Positions 19,856-28,282 of a stretch of 64,000 nt of DNA are shown piece by piece. Under the pieces are notes generated by a model. The model was not told the DNA's origin. It did no database searches and saw only the letters and a program-made list of their open reading frames with translations. Every line of letters begins with the position of its first letter. The first letter of the stretch is position 1. This DNA is from Nocardioides sp. 503 (GTDB lineage Bacteria > Actinomycetota > Actinomycetes > Propionibacteriales > Nocardioidaceae): positions 124,001 through 188,000 of the forward strand of contig NZ_SPUI01000001.1 of NCBI RefSeq assembly GCF_004522095.1. The letters are read 5' to 3'. Made by a program: the position numbers and the translations under genes.

Positions 19856-20440
19856 ATGCCCAAGCCCACCAAGGGTCCCCGCCTCGGCGGCAGCCCGGCC
19901 CACCAGCGCCTGATCCTCGCGAACCTCGCGAGCCAGCTCTTCGAGCACGGTCGGATCACCACGACCGAGGCCAAGGCGCGCGCCCTACGCCCGCACGCCG
20001 AGAAGCTCATCACCAAGGCGAAGAAGGGCGACCTCCACAACCGCCGCATGGTGCTCAAGACCATCCGCGACAAGAGCGTCGTGCACACCCTCTTCACCGA
20101 GATCGCGCCGACCTTCTCCGAGCGTCCCGGCGGCTACACCCGGATCACCAAGCTCAACCCCCGCAAGGGCGACAACGCCCCCATGGCGGTCATCGAGCTC
20201 GTGACCGAGGCCTACTCGCCGACCGCTCCCCGCACCAAGACGGCCCCCGCGGCCGCTGCCGCTCCCGTCGAGGAGGCCCCGGTCGAGGAGACCGAGACCA
20301 CCGAGACCACCGACGAGACGGCCACGACCGACGCGCCGACCGAGCTCACCGAGGAGGCGTCGCCCGAGGAGAGCGTCGTCGCCGAGGAGGAGCCCACCGA
20401 GGACGAGGCCCCCGCGGCCGAGGACGACACCAAGTCCTGA
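19856..20440 (+). CDS. rplQ: 50S ribosomal protein L17 with acidic C-terminal extension
   Basis: A 194-residue L17. Residues 1-120 are the conserved domain ([56 protein letters not shown]). Residues ~125-194 are a low-complexity Ala/Glu/Thr tail that is strongly acidic and probably disordered; such tails are common on actinobacterial L17. ATG 19856 follows GAGAATCGAGAAGAAG. truA, usually adjacent in actinobacteria, is about 6 kb downstream here. Confidence 0.97.
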   Translation: MPKPTKGPRLGGSPAHQRLILANLASQLFEHGRITTTEAKARALRPHAEKLITKAKKGDLHNRRMVLKTIRDKSVVHTLFTEIAPTFSERPGGYTRITKLNPRKGDNAPMAVIELVTEAYSPTAPRTKTAPAAAAAPVEEAPVEETETTETTDETATTDAPTELTEEASPEESVVAEEEPTEDEAPAAEDDTKS

Positions 20441-20461
20441 CTCACCGCTTCACCACTTCAC

Positions 20462-20503
20462 CGCCGACCCGCCCGAGACCTTCCGGCGGGTCGGCGTCGT
20501 TTT
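20462..20503 (+). terminator. Rho-independent terminator after rplQ
   Basis: A 12-bp perfect stem CGCCGACCCGCC / GGCGGGTCGGCG (20462-20473, 20485-20496) with an 11-base loop, then CGTTTT. It ends the alpha operon and stands opposite the convergent reductase gene. Confidence 0.85.
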
Positions 20504-20521
20504 CCCCTCGGGCCCGACCGG

Positions 20522-21475
20522 TCAGCGCAGCAGGGGAGCCGGGTCGACGCTGCGAGGGGCGCCGCCGGCGCGGACCAGGTCGTGGGTGGCGCGCTGCACG
20601 GCCTCGTTGACCGGCGCCGCCAGGTCGTGCAGGCGTCCCAGCAGGACGATCTCGCCGGCGAGGTAGTCGATCTCGACCCCGCTGCCACCGCGGGCGACGC
20701 TCTGCCACGTGGACCCGCCCTCCTCGACGGGCAGGTGCTCGCGGCGGCGCAGGTGGTCGCCGCGGCGCTCGCGGTCCTGCTCGGCGCTGACGACGGCGAT
20801 GCCTGCGGCCGCCAGCACCTCCTCGCCCTCGGCCTGTGCGCGGCGCACCAGCTCGTCGGCGTCCTCGCCGGGGGTGAAGACGGCGTCCACGCCGTTGCCG
20901 AGGTTGGCCAGCAGCTTGCGGTGCTTCCACGCCATGATGTCGGGCCGCGCCACCGACTCGAAGCCGCCTCGGCGCAGGTCGGCCGCGATCGCCTCGGCGC
21001 GCTCGTCCAGCCCGCCGGGGGCACGGCCGACGTCGAGGATGCCCGGCGTCGAGCGTGACTTCTGCACGACCAGGCCGGGCTCGAGGTGCGTGGCGGGGAG
21101 CATCACGCACACGGCGTACGTCGCCGCGGTGCTGCGCAGCACGGCCCGCTCGTTGGCGACGCCGTTCTGGACGCACACGACGGGCACGTCTGCGGGCGCG
21201 TGCGCGAGCAGGTCCTCCAGGGCGACCTGGGTCTGCTGGCCCTTCACGCACAGCAGGACGACGGTGTCGTCGGTCCACGCCACCTCCGCGGCGGTGTCGG
21301 TGGCCGGCGCGTCCACGCGGTGCCGGCCGTCCTCCCGGTCGAGCGTCAGCCCGTCCGCGCGGATCCGCGCGAGGTGCTCGCCGCGCGCGACCAGCGTGAC
21401 CGGCACCTGGGCCAGGTGCAGGTTGCCGCCGATGACGCCGCCGACGGCGCCCGTCCCGTAGATGACGTAGCGCAT
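20522..21475 (-). CDS. Ketopantoate reductase family protein
   Basis: A 317-residue NAD(P)-dependent reductase of the ApbA/PanE family. The N-terminal Rossmann motif IYGTGAVGGVIGGNL and the C-terminal helical domain with WKHRKLLANLGNGVDAV are visible. PanE reduces 2-dehydropantoate in pantothenate synthesis, but many paralogues of this family have other substrates, so no symbol is given. Start ATG 21475 has GGAAGGA upstream. It diverges from the SigE gene, whose start is 56 bases away. Confidence 0.85.
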   Translation of the reverse strand: MRYVIYGTGAVGGVIGGNLHLAQVPVTLVARGEHLARIRADGLTLDREDGRHRVDAPATDTAAEVAWTDDTVVLLCVKGQQTQVALEDLLAHAPADVPVVCVQNGVANERAVLRSTAATYAVCVMLPATHLEPGLVVQKSRSTPGILDVGRAPGGLDERAEAIAADLRRGGFESVARPDIMAWKHRKLLANLGNGVDAVFTPGEDADELVRRAQAEGEEVLAAAGIAVVSAEQDRERRGDHLRRREHLPVEEGGSTWQSVARGGSGVEIDYLAGEIVLLGRLHDLAAPVNEAVQRATHDLVRAGGAPRSVDPAPLLR

Positions 21476-21530
21476 GTCGTCCTTCCTACCCGAGGCAACG
21501 TTTGACAGGGTCCACCGGGTAGTACGGGAC

Positions 21531-22088
21531 ATGGAAGCAACGACAGCCGAGTCTCGGGACCTGGCGCCGGACCGGAAGCGGGGTGGTGGGGTGGAGGCGG
21601 TCGGGTTCGACGAGTTCGTCGTGGCCCGCTCCACGGCCCTCCTGCGCACGGCGTACCTCCTCACCCACGACCACGCGCTCGCGGAGGACCTCCTCCAGAC
21701 GGCGCTGAGCAAGGCGTGGTTCTCGTGGAGCCGCATCGACGGCAGCCCCGAGCCCTACGTCCGCAGGATCCTGGTCAACACCTACGCCACCTGGTGGCGC
21801 CGCAAGTGGAACGGCGAGCTCGCCACCGAGGAGCTGCCCGAGCGGGCGCACTCCGACGCCAGCGACGCCGTGAGCTCGGGCCACGACCTGTGGCAGGCGA
21901 TGGAGCGGCTGCCGCGCCGCCAGCGCGCCGTGGTGGTGCTCCGCTACTTCGAGGACCTCACCGAGGCGCAGACGGCCGACCTGATGAGCTGCTCGGTCGG
22001 CACGGTCAAGAGCCAGCTCAGCAAAGCCCTCGCGAAGCTGCGGATCGACCCCGCGCTCGCCACCTCCGACGGGAAGGACCTGTCATGA
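21531..22088 (+). CDS. SigE-family RNA polymerase sigma factor (copy 1)
   Basis: A 185-residue ECF-like sigma factor of the actinobacterial SigE (TIGR02983-like) type. Region 2 spans [20 protein letters not shown] to PYVRRILVNTYATWWRRKW, and region 4 contains [20 protein letters not shown] and the helix-turn-helix end [21 protein letters not shown] 21531 has no good ribosome site; TAGTAC ends five bases before it, so a leaderless transcript is possible. Start is uncertain (GTG 21591 is another). The stop overlaps the start of the membrane partner (ATGA). A similar module lies at 60674-62382. Confidence 0.88.
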   Translation: MEATTAESRDLAPDRKRGGGVEAVGFDEFVVARSTALLRTAYLLTHDHALAEDLLQTALSKAWFSWSRIDGSPEPYVRRILVNTYATWWRRKWNGELATEELPERAHSDASDAVSSGHDLWQAMERLPRRQRAVVVLRYFEDLTEAQTADLMSCSVGTVKSQLSKALAKLRIDPALATSDGKDLS

Positions 22089-23371
22089 ACGGCCTCGACG
22101 AGCTCCGCTGGACCCTCGACCGGCACGCCGCGGACGTGGTCGACCACGACCTCGGCGGCCGGCTCGGTCTCGTGCATCAGCGGGTGCACGCCGTACGTCG
22201 CCGGCGGCGTACGGCGGCCGCGGGTGCTGCCGCCCTGGCCGTGGTGGTCGCGGTCGGCGTCGGGCGCGTGACGGGCAGCGACCCCGAGGTGGAGCCCTCT
22301 CCAGCGAAGCTCGGCGGGCTGGACGTGCCGGGCAGCATCGAGTCCCTGGGCTACACCTACCGCTACTCCTCGGGCGAGGTCGGCGAAGGGATCGCCGCCG
22401 TGGTCCTGGAGCCGGCCGCCCGGCCACGGCTCGTGTCGTGGGGCAAGGCGGGAGCGGACGACCGGGTGACGATGACGGGCCCGGATCCCGACGGCGCGCC
22501 GCTGGACTACGACGTGCCCGACTTCAGCGAGTTCGTCAGCGTGCCGGCGGGCATCGAGGCCACGGTGTCGGCCCGGGGCGACGGTGAGTTCGCCCTGGCG
22601 GTCTACGAGCTCGACACGCAGGCGGCGCCGCCACCGGGAGTGACGGTCGACGGCGTGACCTTCCGCGAGGACGTCGCGGGGGACCGGCTTCTCGACGCCG
22701 CGGTGGGCTCACCCGGCGAGTCCGAGGTGACGGTGTCCGGCGCAGGCACGGGATCGGTCTCCTACCGCTACTTCTGCGCCGACGCTCCTCCCGGAGCGAC
22801 GGTGCACCTCGAGGTCCCGGGCGCCGGCGCGGTGACCGGCGAGTGCGACCCCGTCCCCGACACCGACCCCGGTGCCGGGAGCGGTGTGACGGTGGAGGCT
22901 CCTGCCTCCGGCGACGTGGGCGCCCGCCTGTGGGTGACCGACGGGGAGGAGGGCCCGCCGCTGGTGAGCGACGACGTGGTCGTCGCCCTCGGCGTCTACG
23001 CCGTGACCCCCGACCGCAGCGCGGCAGCGGGCTACGCCGTCCGGGACCTCGTCGAGCACGACGGACGGCTGTGGCGCAGGGCGGAGGTCCGCGCCTCCGA
23101 GCCGGGGCAGCGCGAGGTCGTGGTGGCCGGCCGTGAGGGCCGGCTGCCGCAGCTGGTCGTCGGCTTCGGCCGCGGTGACGAGGTGAGCGCCCGCCTGGAG
23201 CACGACGGGTCCATGTGGCGCTCCGGATTCGTCGACGACGACGGCGTCGTGGTGGGTCCCCTGTGGGAGGGGGACCGGGCAGCCGTCCGGGTCCTGAGCG
23301 AGGAGGTCCCCGCCGCCGTCCGGCTCGTGATCGCGCTCTACGAACGGGTGGACGAGGGACCTGTCGGCTAG
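22085..23371 (+). CDS. Single-pass membrane protein paired with sigma factor
   Basis: A 428-residue protein: ~38 cytoplasmic residues, a basic cluster (RRRRR), one transmembrane segment near residues 43-62, then a large exported domain with no family I recognise. Its 4-base overlap with the sigma gene suggests anti-sigma or envelope-sensor function, but no zinc-binding anti-sigma motif (HxxxCxxC) is seen, so this is inference from context. Its stop TAG shares the four bases CTAG with the stop of the convergent GntR gene. Confidence 0.75.
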   Translation: MNGLDELRWTLDRHAADVVDHDLGGRLGLVHQRVHAVRRRRRTAAAGAAALAVVVAVGVGRVTGSDPEVEPSPAKLGGLDVPGSIESLGYTYRYSSGEVGEGIAAVVLEPAARPRLVSWGKAGADDRVTMTGPDPDGAPLDYDVPDFSEFVSVPAGIEATVSARGDGEFALAVYELDTQAAPPPGVTVDGVTFREDVAGDRLLDAAVGSPGESEVTVSGAGTGSVSYRYFCADAPPGATVHLEVPGAGAVTGECDPVPDTDPGAGSGVTVEAPASGDVGARLWVTDGEEGPPLVSDDVVVALGVYAVTPDRSAAAGYAVRDLVEHDGRLWRRAEVRASEPGQREVVVAGREGRLPQLVVGFGRGDEVSARLEHDGSMWRSGFVDDDGVVVGPLWEGDRAAVRVLSEEVPAAVRLVIALYERVDEGPVG

Positions 23372-23724
23372 CTCGAGGTCCAGGCGTCGGTGACGAGTCG
23401 CTGCGCCTGGGCCAGGCTGACCCCCGAACGACGGGCGGTCGCGGCGAACAGGATCGCGGCAGCCGCGACGTCGGCCGGCGCGACCGGTGCCGAGATGAAG
23501 GTGCCGCGACGGCCCTCGGTCTCGACCACGCCGTCGGACTCGAGCTCGCGGTAGGCACGGGCGACGGTGTTGACGGCGAGGTTGAGCTTGGTCGCGAGCG
23601 CCCGCACGGTGGGCAGGCGGGTGCCGGCGGGAAGCTCACCCGAGGCGGCCTGCGCGGCGATGTGGCCGCGCAGCTGCTCGAAGGGTGGCTCCGGGGTCGA
23701 GGGGTCCAGCACGATGTCGAGCAC
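23368..23724 (-). CDS. GntR family regulator, YtrA type
   Basis: A 118-residue regulator consisting of a GntR winged helix (LPAGTRLPTVRALATKLNLA, NTVARAYRELESDGVVETEG, RRGTFIS) plus a short C-terminal helix tail, the size of the YtrA subgroup, which lacks a large ligand domain. Start is GTG 23724; there is no Shine-Dalgarno sequence, but TACCGT ends five bases upstream, so the message is probably leaderless. YtrA regulators usually control nearby transport genes; none is evident here. It diverges from the PfkB kinase gene. Confidence 0.88.
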   Translation of the reverse strand: MLDIVLDPSTPEPPFEQLRGHIAAQAASGELPAGTRLPTVRALATKLNLAVNTVARAYRELESDGVVETEGRRGTFISAPVAPADVAAAAILFAATARRSGVSLAQAQRLVTDAWTSS

Positions 23725-23729
23725 AGTCG

Positions 23730-23735
23730 ACGGTA
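23730..23735 (-). promoter_or_regulatory. -10 hexamer of leaderless GntR gene
   Basis: TACCGT read on the minus strand, five bases before GTG 23724. It fits the TAnnnT rule for actinobacterial -10 boxes, and the spacing puts the transcription start at or next to the start codon. No -35 is recognisable. Confidence 0.5.
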
Positions 23736-23838
23736 ACCCGGAAACGTGGAGAAGGGACCGTCGCCGCTCGGGTGCAGTCGACCCGAGGCGCAGGGGTGGC
23801 TCGCGGAGGTGCTCGGCGACCGGTGATAGAAGGGGACC

Positions 23839-24705
23839 GTGCAGCCTTACGCCCTGGTGGTCGGAGAGTCCCTGGTCGACGTGGTCCTCGAGCCCGACGG
23901 CTCGCGCACCGAACGGCCCGGCGGCAGCGCCGCCAACGTGGCGGTGGCGCTGGCCCGCCTCGGCCGGCCGGTGCGCTTCGCCACGGCCTTCGCCGACGAC
24001 GAGCGGGGCCGCGCGATCGCCAGCCACCTGGCCCGCGACGGGGTCGAGCTGGCGACCGACGCCTACGCCGTCGCGCGCACCTCGTCCGCCGAGGCCACGA
24101 TCGCGGCCGACGGCTCGGCGTCCTACGTGTTCGACCTCGAGTGGCGGCTCAACCCGCTGGGAGAGGAGCTCCCTCTCTTCGTGCACGTCTGCTCGATCGG
24201 CGCCGTCCTCGAGCCGGGTGCCGACGACGTGCTGGCCATCCTGGACCGCATCGAGGGCGCGACGGTCAGCTACGACATCAACGCCCGTCCGGCGATCACC
24301 GGCACCGGCCCGGAGCTCGTCGCCCGGGTGGAGCGGGTCGTGGCGGCCGCCCACCTGGTCAAGGCCAGCGACGAGGACCTGGCGGCGCTCTACCCGGCCC
24401 TGACGCTCGGCCAGGCCGTGCAGCACCTGCTGGAGCTGGGGCCTCGTGCGGTCGCGGTCACCCTCGGCGGCGAGGGCGCCACCTGGCGCGACGCGGACGG
24501 GGTGGTGGAGGTGACCGCCCCGGAGGTCGACGTCGCGGACACGATCGGCGCCGGCGACACCTTCTCCGCGGCGATGATCGACGCGCTCTGGGAGCGTCCG
24601 GACCGGGCTCCGGCCGAGGTCCTGGCGCACGCGGTCCGGGCCGCCGCCGTCACCGTCTCGCGGCCCGGCGCCGACCCGCCGTACCACCGCGAGCTCGTGG
24701 AGTGA
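23839..24705 (+). CDS. PfkB family carbohydrate kinase (fructokinase-like)
   Basis: A 288-residue ribokinase-fold sugar kinase. PfkB signature 1 is GGSAANVAVALARLG (residues ~32-46) and signature 2 is DTIGAGDTFSAA with the catalytic Asp in GAGD. The overall pattern is closest to fructokinases, but substrate cannot be fixed. GTG 23839 follows AGAAGGGGACC. A partial palindromic-element relic starts at its stop codon (24704) and a hairpin follows. Confidence 0.9.
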   Translation: MQPYALVVGESLVDVVLEPDGSRTERPGGSAANVAVALARLGRPVRFATAFADDERGRAIASHLARDGVELATDAYAVARTSSAEATIAADGSASYVFDLEWRLNPLGEELPLFVHVCSIGAVLEPGADDVLAILDRIEGATVSYDINARPAITGTGPELVARVERVVAAAHLVKASDEDLAALYPALTLGQAVQHLLELGPRAVAVTLGGEGATWRDADGVVEVTAPEVDVADTIGAGDTFSAAMIDALWERPDRAPAEVLAHAVRAAAVTVSRPGADPPYHRELVE

Positions 24706-24720
24706 CTTCGTCCCTCCAGT

Positions 24721-24747
24721 GGGAGTACTCGCTGCGCTCGTACTCCC
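24721..24747. terminator. Hairpin between PfkB kinase and flavoprotein genes
   Basis: GGGAGTAC / GTACTCCC, an 8-bp stem with an 11-base GC-rich loop, between convergent genes. Just upstream, 24704-24717 (GACTTCGTCCCTCC) matches 14 bases of the 39-bp element at 30329, so this gap may carry a decayed repeat that doubles as a terminator. Confidence 0.6.
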
Positions 24748-24760
24748 GCGCTGTGCTGGG

Positions 24761-26419
24761 CTAGGTCGTGGGTGCGAGGTAGGTGTGGACGAGGGGGACC
24801 ACGGAGGAGCCCTCGCCGGTGGCGGCGGCGACCCGTTTCATCGAGCCGGCGCGGATGTCGCCGACGGCGAAGACGCCGGAGAGGGTGGTGGCCAGGCTCT
24901 CCGGCGGCAGGTGGTGGGACCAGAGGTCGGTGGGGATGTCGCGGCCCGTCAGGACGAAGCCGCGCCGGTCCCGGGCCACCGAGGGCGGCAGCCAGTCGCA
25001 GTTGGGCTCCGCACCGAGCAGCAGGAACAGCCCGTGGGCCTCCCGACGGGTGACGGCGCCGGTCGTGGTGTCGCGCACGTCGAGCCACTCGAGGCGGCCC
25101 TCGCCGCCGCCGTCGGCGACCTCCGAGCACGGCTGGACCGTGATCCGCGGGTTGTAGGCGATCTCGCCGATGAGGTACTGCGACATCGTCTCGGCCAACG
25201 AGGCGCGCCGCACCATGATGGTCACCGAGTCGGCGAACCGCGCGAGGTGGATGGCGGCCTGGCCGGCGGAGTTGCCGCCGCCGACCACGACCACGTCGTA
25301 GCCCTCCATCTCGCGGGCGGCGGTCATGGCGCTGCCGTAGAAGACGCCCAGGCCCACGAGGTCCTCGATCGCCTGGATGCCGAGCTTGCGGTAGGCGACG
25401 CCGGTGGCGACGATGACGCTGCGCGCCTCGACACTCCCGCCGCCCGTGCTCAGCAGGTGCGTGCCGTCGGGGCGGGTCTCCAGCGACTCCACGTCCCAGC
25501 CGGTGTAGAACTGCGTGCCGAAGCGCAGCGCCTGGTTGCGCGCCCGCTGGGCCAGCCGCATCCCGGAGATGCCGCGCGGGAAGCCGAGGTAGTTGCGGAT
25601 CATCGAGCTCGTCCCGGCCTGGCCGCCGATCGCCTCGGACTCCAGCACCACGGTGGTCAGGCCCTCCGAGGCGCCGTAGACCGCGGCCGCCAGCCCCGCA
25701 GGACCGGCGCCGACGATCGCGAGGTCCACCAGGCCCTCGACCTTGACGTCGCCCGGTGCGCCGTACATCGAGATCGCGACGTCGCGCACCGAGGTGGCCA
25801 CGAACGACGGCCGGCCCGGCGTGGAGACGATCGGGTACGCCGGCTCGCCGGGCGTGGCGCACTCCAGGACGGCCTCGCGGCCGATCTCGGTGTCGGGCGT
25901 GTAGAAGCCCGACGGCATCCCCATGCGGTCGGCGTAGTCGCGGATCGCCAGCGTGAGCGCGGTGGGGGCGGGCGCCACGATCCGCACGCTCTCGACCTCG
26001 GGCTTGGCGACCGTGGAGCCCCAGTCGGAGAGGAGCTCGGTCACGGCGCCGTGGAACTCCTCGTCGCGCACCCCGCGCGGCATCAGCAGGTAGGCGTCGT
26101 ACTTGCCCTTGGCCATGCCGGGACGCAGCGCGGGCGCCCGCTCGAGGAAGTGCTCCCAGTGGGCGGCGATGATCCGCCGCGCGGTGGGCACGACGGTGCG
26201 CCAGGCGTGGAAGGCCTCCAGCACGTGGGCGTCGGGGAGCTCGGTGTCGGTGACGAAGAGGGCGACCTGGCCCCCGGCGTCACGGATGGTCCGGGTGACC
26301 TCGAGCGCGCCCTTGCAGGAGGTCGCGGTGTGGAGGTCGTAGTCGCGGGCGTAGCGCCCGAACTCGTCGAGGAGGAAGGCGGTGTGCTCGTCGGAGACGA
26401 GAATGATGGCGGGCTGCAC
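24761..26419 (-). CDS. Receiver-like domain fused to thioredoxin-reductase-like flavoprotein
   Basis: A 552-residue fusion. Residues 1-~150 resemble a response-regulator receiver (IILVSDEHTAFLLDEF, LFVTDTELPDAHVLEAF); residues ~230-552 are a thioredoxin-reductase-like FAD/NAD(P)H enzyme with GAGPAGLAAAVYGASEGL, IGGQAG, the second nucleotide motif VVVGGGNSAGQAA and the C-terminal FAD motif GVFAVGDIR. The redox CxxC expected after the first dinucleotide region is absent (GVFYGSAMTAARE), so it is unlikely to be a classical thioredoxin reductase. The start GTG 26419 lacks a ribosome site; TAATACT lies just upstream. It diverges from truA by only 34 bases. Confidence 0.87.
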   Translation of the reverse strand: MQPAIILVSDEHTAFLLDEFGRYARDYDLHTATSCKGALEVTRTIRDAGGQVALFVTDTELPDAHVLEAFHAWRTVVPTARRIIAAHWEHFLERAPALRPGMAKGKYDAYLLMPRGVRDEEFHGAVTELLSDWGSTVAKPEVESVRIVAPAPTALTLAIRDYADRMGMPSGFYTPDTEIGREAVLECATPGEPAYPIVSTPGRPSFVATSVRDVAISMYGAPGDVKVEGLVDLAIVGAGPAGLAAAVYGASEGLTTVVLESEAIGGQAGTSSMIRNYLGFPRGISGMRLAQRARNQALRFGTQFYTGWDVESLETRPDGTHLLSTGGGSVEARSVIVATGVAYRKLGIQAIEDLVGLGVFYGSAMTAAREMEGYDVVVVGGGNSAGQAAIHLARFADSVTIMVRRASLAETMSQYLIGEIAYNPRITVQPCSEVADGGGEGRLEWLDVRDTTTGAVTRREAHGLFLLLGAEPNCDWLPPSVARDRRGFVLTGRDIPTDLWSHHLPPESLATTLSGVFAVGDIRAGSMKRVAAATGEGSSVVPLVHTYLAPTT

Positions 26420-26453
26420 GAGGACCAGTATTACGACCTGCGAAACTTGGCGC

Positions 26454-27242
26454 GTGCGGTTGCGGATCGAGTGTGCCTACGACGGCACCGACTTCCATGG
26501 CTGGGCGACCCAGCCGGGCCTCCGGACGGTGCAGGAGGTGCTCGACCACGCGCTGGCCACGGTGCTGCGCGTCGACTCCGTGGCGACGGTGGTCGCGGGG
26601 CGCACGGACGCCGGGGTGCACGCCCGCGGCCAGGTCGTCCACGCCGACGTCGGCGACGTTCCGCCCCAGCTGCTGCGGCGCCTCAACGGGGTCCTGCCGC
26701 CGGACGTGCGGGTGCTCGCGGTGGGGGAGGCCCCTGCCGGCTTCGACGCCCGCTTCTCCGCGCTGTGGCGGCGCTACGCCTACCGGATCGCCGACGACGC
26801 CGCCCTCGTGGACCCGCTGACGCGGCGCCACGTCCTGGTGTGGTCGCGGCCCCTCGACCTGGACGCCATGAACGACGCCGCGCAGGCGCTGGTCGGCCGT
26901 CAGGACTTCGCGGCGTTCTGCCGGCGGCGCGAGGGCGCCACCACCATCCGCACGCTGCTCGACCTCACCTGGTCGCGCTCGCCGGAGGGCCTGGCCGAGG
27001 CCACGGTGCGCGCCGACGCGTTCTGCCACAGCATGGTGCGTGCGCTGGTGGGCTGCCTGCTCGCGGTCGGCGACGGGCGGCGACCGCCCTCGTGGCCGGC
27101 CGAGATCCTGCGCGCCGAGGCCCGGGACCCCTCCGTGACGGTCGCGCACGCGCACGGCCTCACGCTCGAGGAGGTCGCCTACCCGCCCGACGACGAGCTC
27201 GCCGCGCGGGCCACCACGACGAGGGCGAGACGCGATGGATGA
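26454..27242 (+). CDS. truA: tRNA pseudouridine(38-40) synthase TruA
   Basis: A 262-residue TruA. The N-terminus RLRIECAYDGTDFHGWATQP and the catalytic-aspartate motif VAGRTDAGVHARGQV are clear, as is the C-terminal RADAFCHSMVRALVG. It converts uridines 38-40 of tRNA anticodon arms to pseudouridine. GTG 26454 has no Shine-Dalgarno sequence. It overlaps the following methyltransferase gene by 8 bases. Confidence 0.95.
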   Translation: MRLRIECAYDGTDFHGWATQPGLRTVQEVLDHALATVLRVDSVATVVAGRTDAGVHARGQVVHADVGDVPPQLLRRLNGVLPPDVRVLAVGEAPAGFDARFSALWRRYAYRIADDAALVDPLTRRHVLVWSRPLDLDAMNDAAQALVGRQDFAAFCRRREGATTIRTLLDLTWSRSPEGLAEATVRADAFCHSMVRALVGCLLAVGDGRRPPSWPAEILRAEARDPSVTVAHAHGLTLEEVAYPPDDELAARATTTRARRDG

Positions 27243-27837
27243 GCACTACTTCTCCGCCGACCCGACGGTGGCGTTCAAGCGCTCGCCCGTGGTGGCGACC
27301 GTGTGGGGCCACGAGCTCCGGCTCACGAGCGGCTCCGGCGTCTTCGCCAACGGTCGCGTCGACATCGGGACGGCGATCCTCTTCCGCGAGACCGAGCCGC
27401 CGGCCGGCGGACGCATCCTCGACCTGGGCTGCGGCTTCGGCGTGATCGGCCTGGCGATCGCGGCCGCGGTCCCCGACGCGGTGGTCACGGCCGTCGACGT
27501 CAACGAGCGCGCCGTCCTGCTCGCCGGCGAGAACGCCGCCGCGCTCGGCGTCGCCGACCGCTTCGCCGCCGTCACCCCCGACGGCGTCGACCCCGCCACG
27601 ACGTACGACGAGATCTGGTCCAACCCGCCGATCCGGATCGGCAAGGAGGCGCTGCACGACCTGCTCCTCACCTGGCTGCCCCGGCTCGCGCCGGGAGGGC
27701 GCGCCGTCATGGTCGTCGGCAAGAACCTCGGCGCCGACTCGCTCCAGCGGTGGCTGGGGGAGCAGGGCTACCCGACCACACGGCTGGCCAGCGCCAAGGG
27801 CTTCCGGGTGCTGGAGACGCGCCGCGCGACCGACTAG
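27235..27837 (+). CDS. RsmC-like class I methyltransferase
   Basis: A 200-residue SAM-dependent methyltransferase with motif I LDLGCGFGVIGL and the N6/N2-base methylase motif SNPPIRIGK, as in the C-terminal half of RsmC (16S rRNA m2G1207 methylase). The N-terminal inactive domain of E. coli RsmC is absent, as in shorter homologues. Start overlaps truA (ATGGATGA), so the two RNA-modification genes are probably co-expressed. Its stop shares CTAG with the convergent VOC gene. Confidence 0.88.
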   Translation: MDEHYFSADPTVAFKRSPVVATVWGHELRLTSGSGVFANGRVDIGTAILFRETEPPAGGRILDLGCGFGVIGLAIAAAVPDAVVTAVDVNERAVLLAGENAAALGVADRFAAVTPDGVDPATTYDEIWSNPPIRIGKEALHDLLLTWLPRLAPGGRAVMVVGKNLGADSLQRWLGEQGYPTTRLASAKGFRVLETRRATD

Positions 27838-28262
27838 CGGAGGTCGACGCCGCCCCACTCCTCGGGCGCGACGTCGCGCAGCGTCTGGGTCAGCTGCCAG
27901 CGGTGGCCGGCCGGGTCCGCGACCAGGCACTCGAGCTCGCCGTAGTCGCGCTCCGTCAGCTCCTCCAGCAGCGTCGCGCCTTGGCCCAGGGCGCGCTCGA
28001 GGGCGGCCGCGGAGTCGTCGACCCGGACCTTGATGACGTGGGTGACGGCGCCGGGAGCCGGCGGCTGGTGCTCGCCGCGGGCCTCCGCGACCACCATGCC
28101 CACTCCGGGCGCCACCGACATCTGGGCGCGGTGCCCCTCGCCGATCCGGACCGTCTCCTCGAAGCCGAACGCCGCGCTCAGCCAGGCGACGGCCTCTCGG
28201 ACGTCCGGGTAGACCAGGACCGGGGCCAGCGCGCCCGGTGGGGCGGAGCGGTTGGTGACCAT
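27834..28262 (-). CDS. VOC (glyoxalase/bleomycin-resistance) family protein
   Basis: A 142-residue protein with two beta-alpha-beta-beta-beta VOC modules (PVLVYPDVREAVAWLSAAFG; the second ends CLVADPAGHRWQLTQT). No specific substrate can be inferred. ATG 28262 has no close ribosome site but TACCGT lies six bases upstream, a leaderless arrangement. Confidence 0.87.
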   Translation of the reverse strand: MVTNRSAPPGALAPVLVYPDVREAVAWLSAAFGFEETVRIGEGHRAQMSVAPGVGMVVAEARGEHQPPAPGAVTHVIKVRVDDSAAALERALGQGATLLEELTERDYGELECLVADPAGHRWQLTQTLRDVAPEEWGGVDLR

Positions 28263-28268
28263 CGACCG

Positions 28269-28274
28269 ACGGTA
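28269..28274 (-). promoter_or_regulatory. -10 hexamer of leaderless VOC gene
   Basis: TACCGT on the minus strand followed by six bases and ATG 28262. The same hexamer precedes the GntR start. No clear -35. Confidence 0.5.
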
Positions 28275-28282
28275 CTCCCGGC

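Noticed and set aside
20522..21475. Certain assignment as panE
   Set aside because: Only family membership is clear; no pantothenate genes are adjacent, and paralogues of this fold have various substrates.
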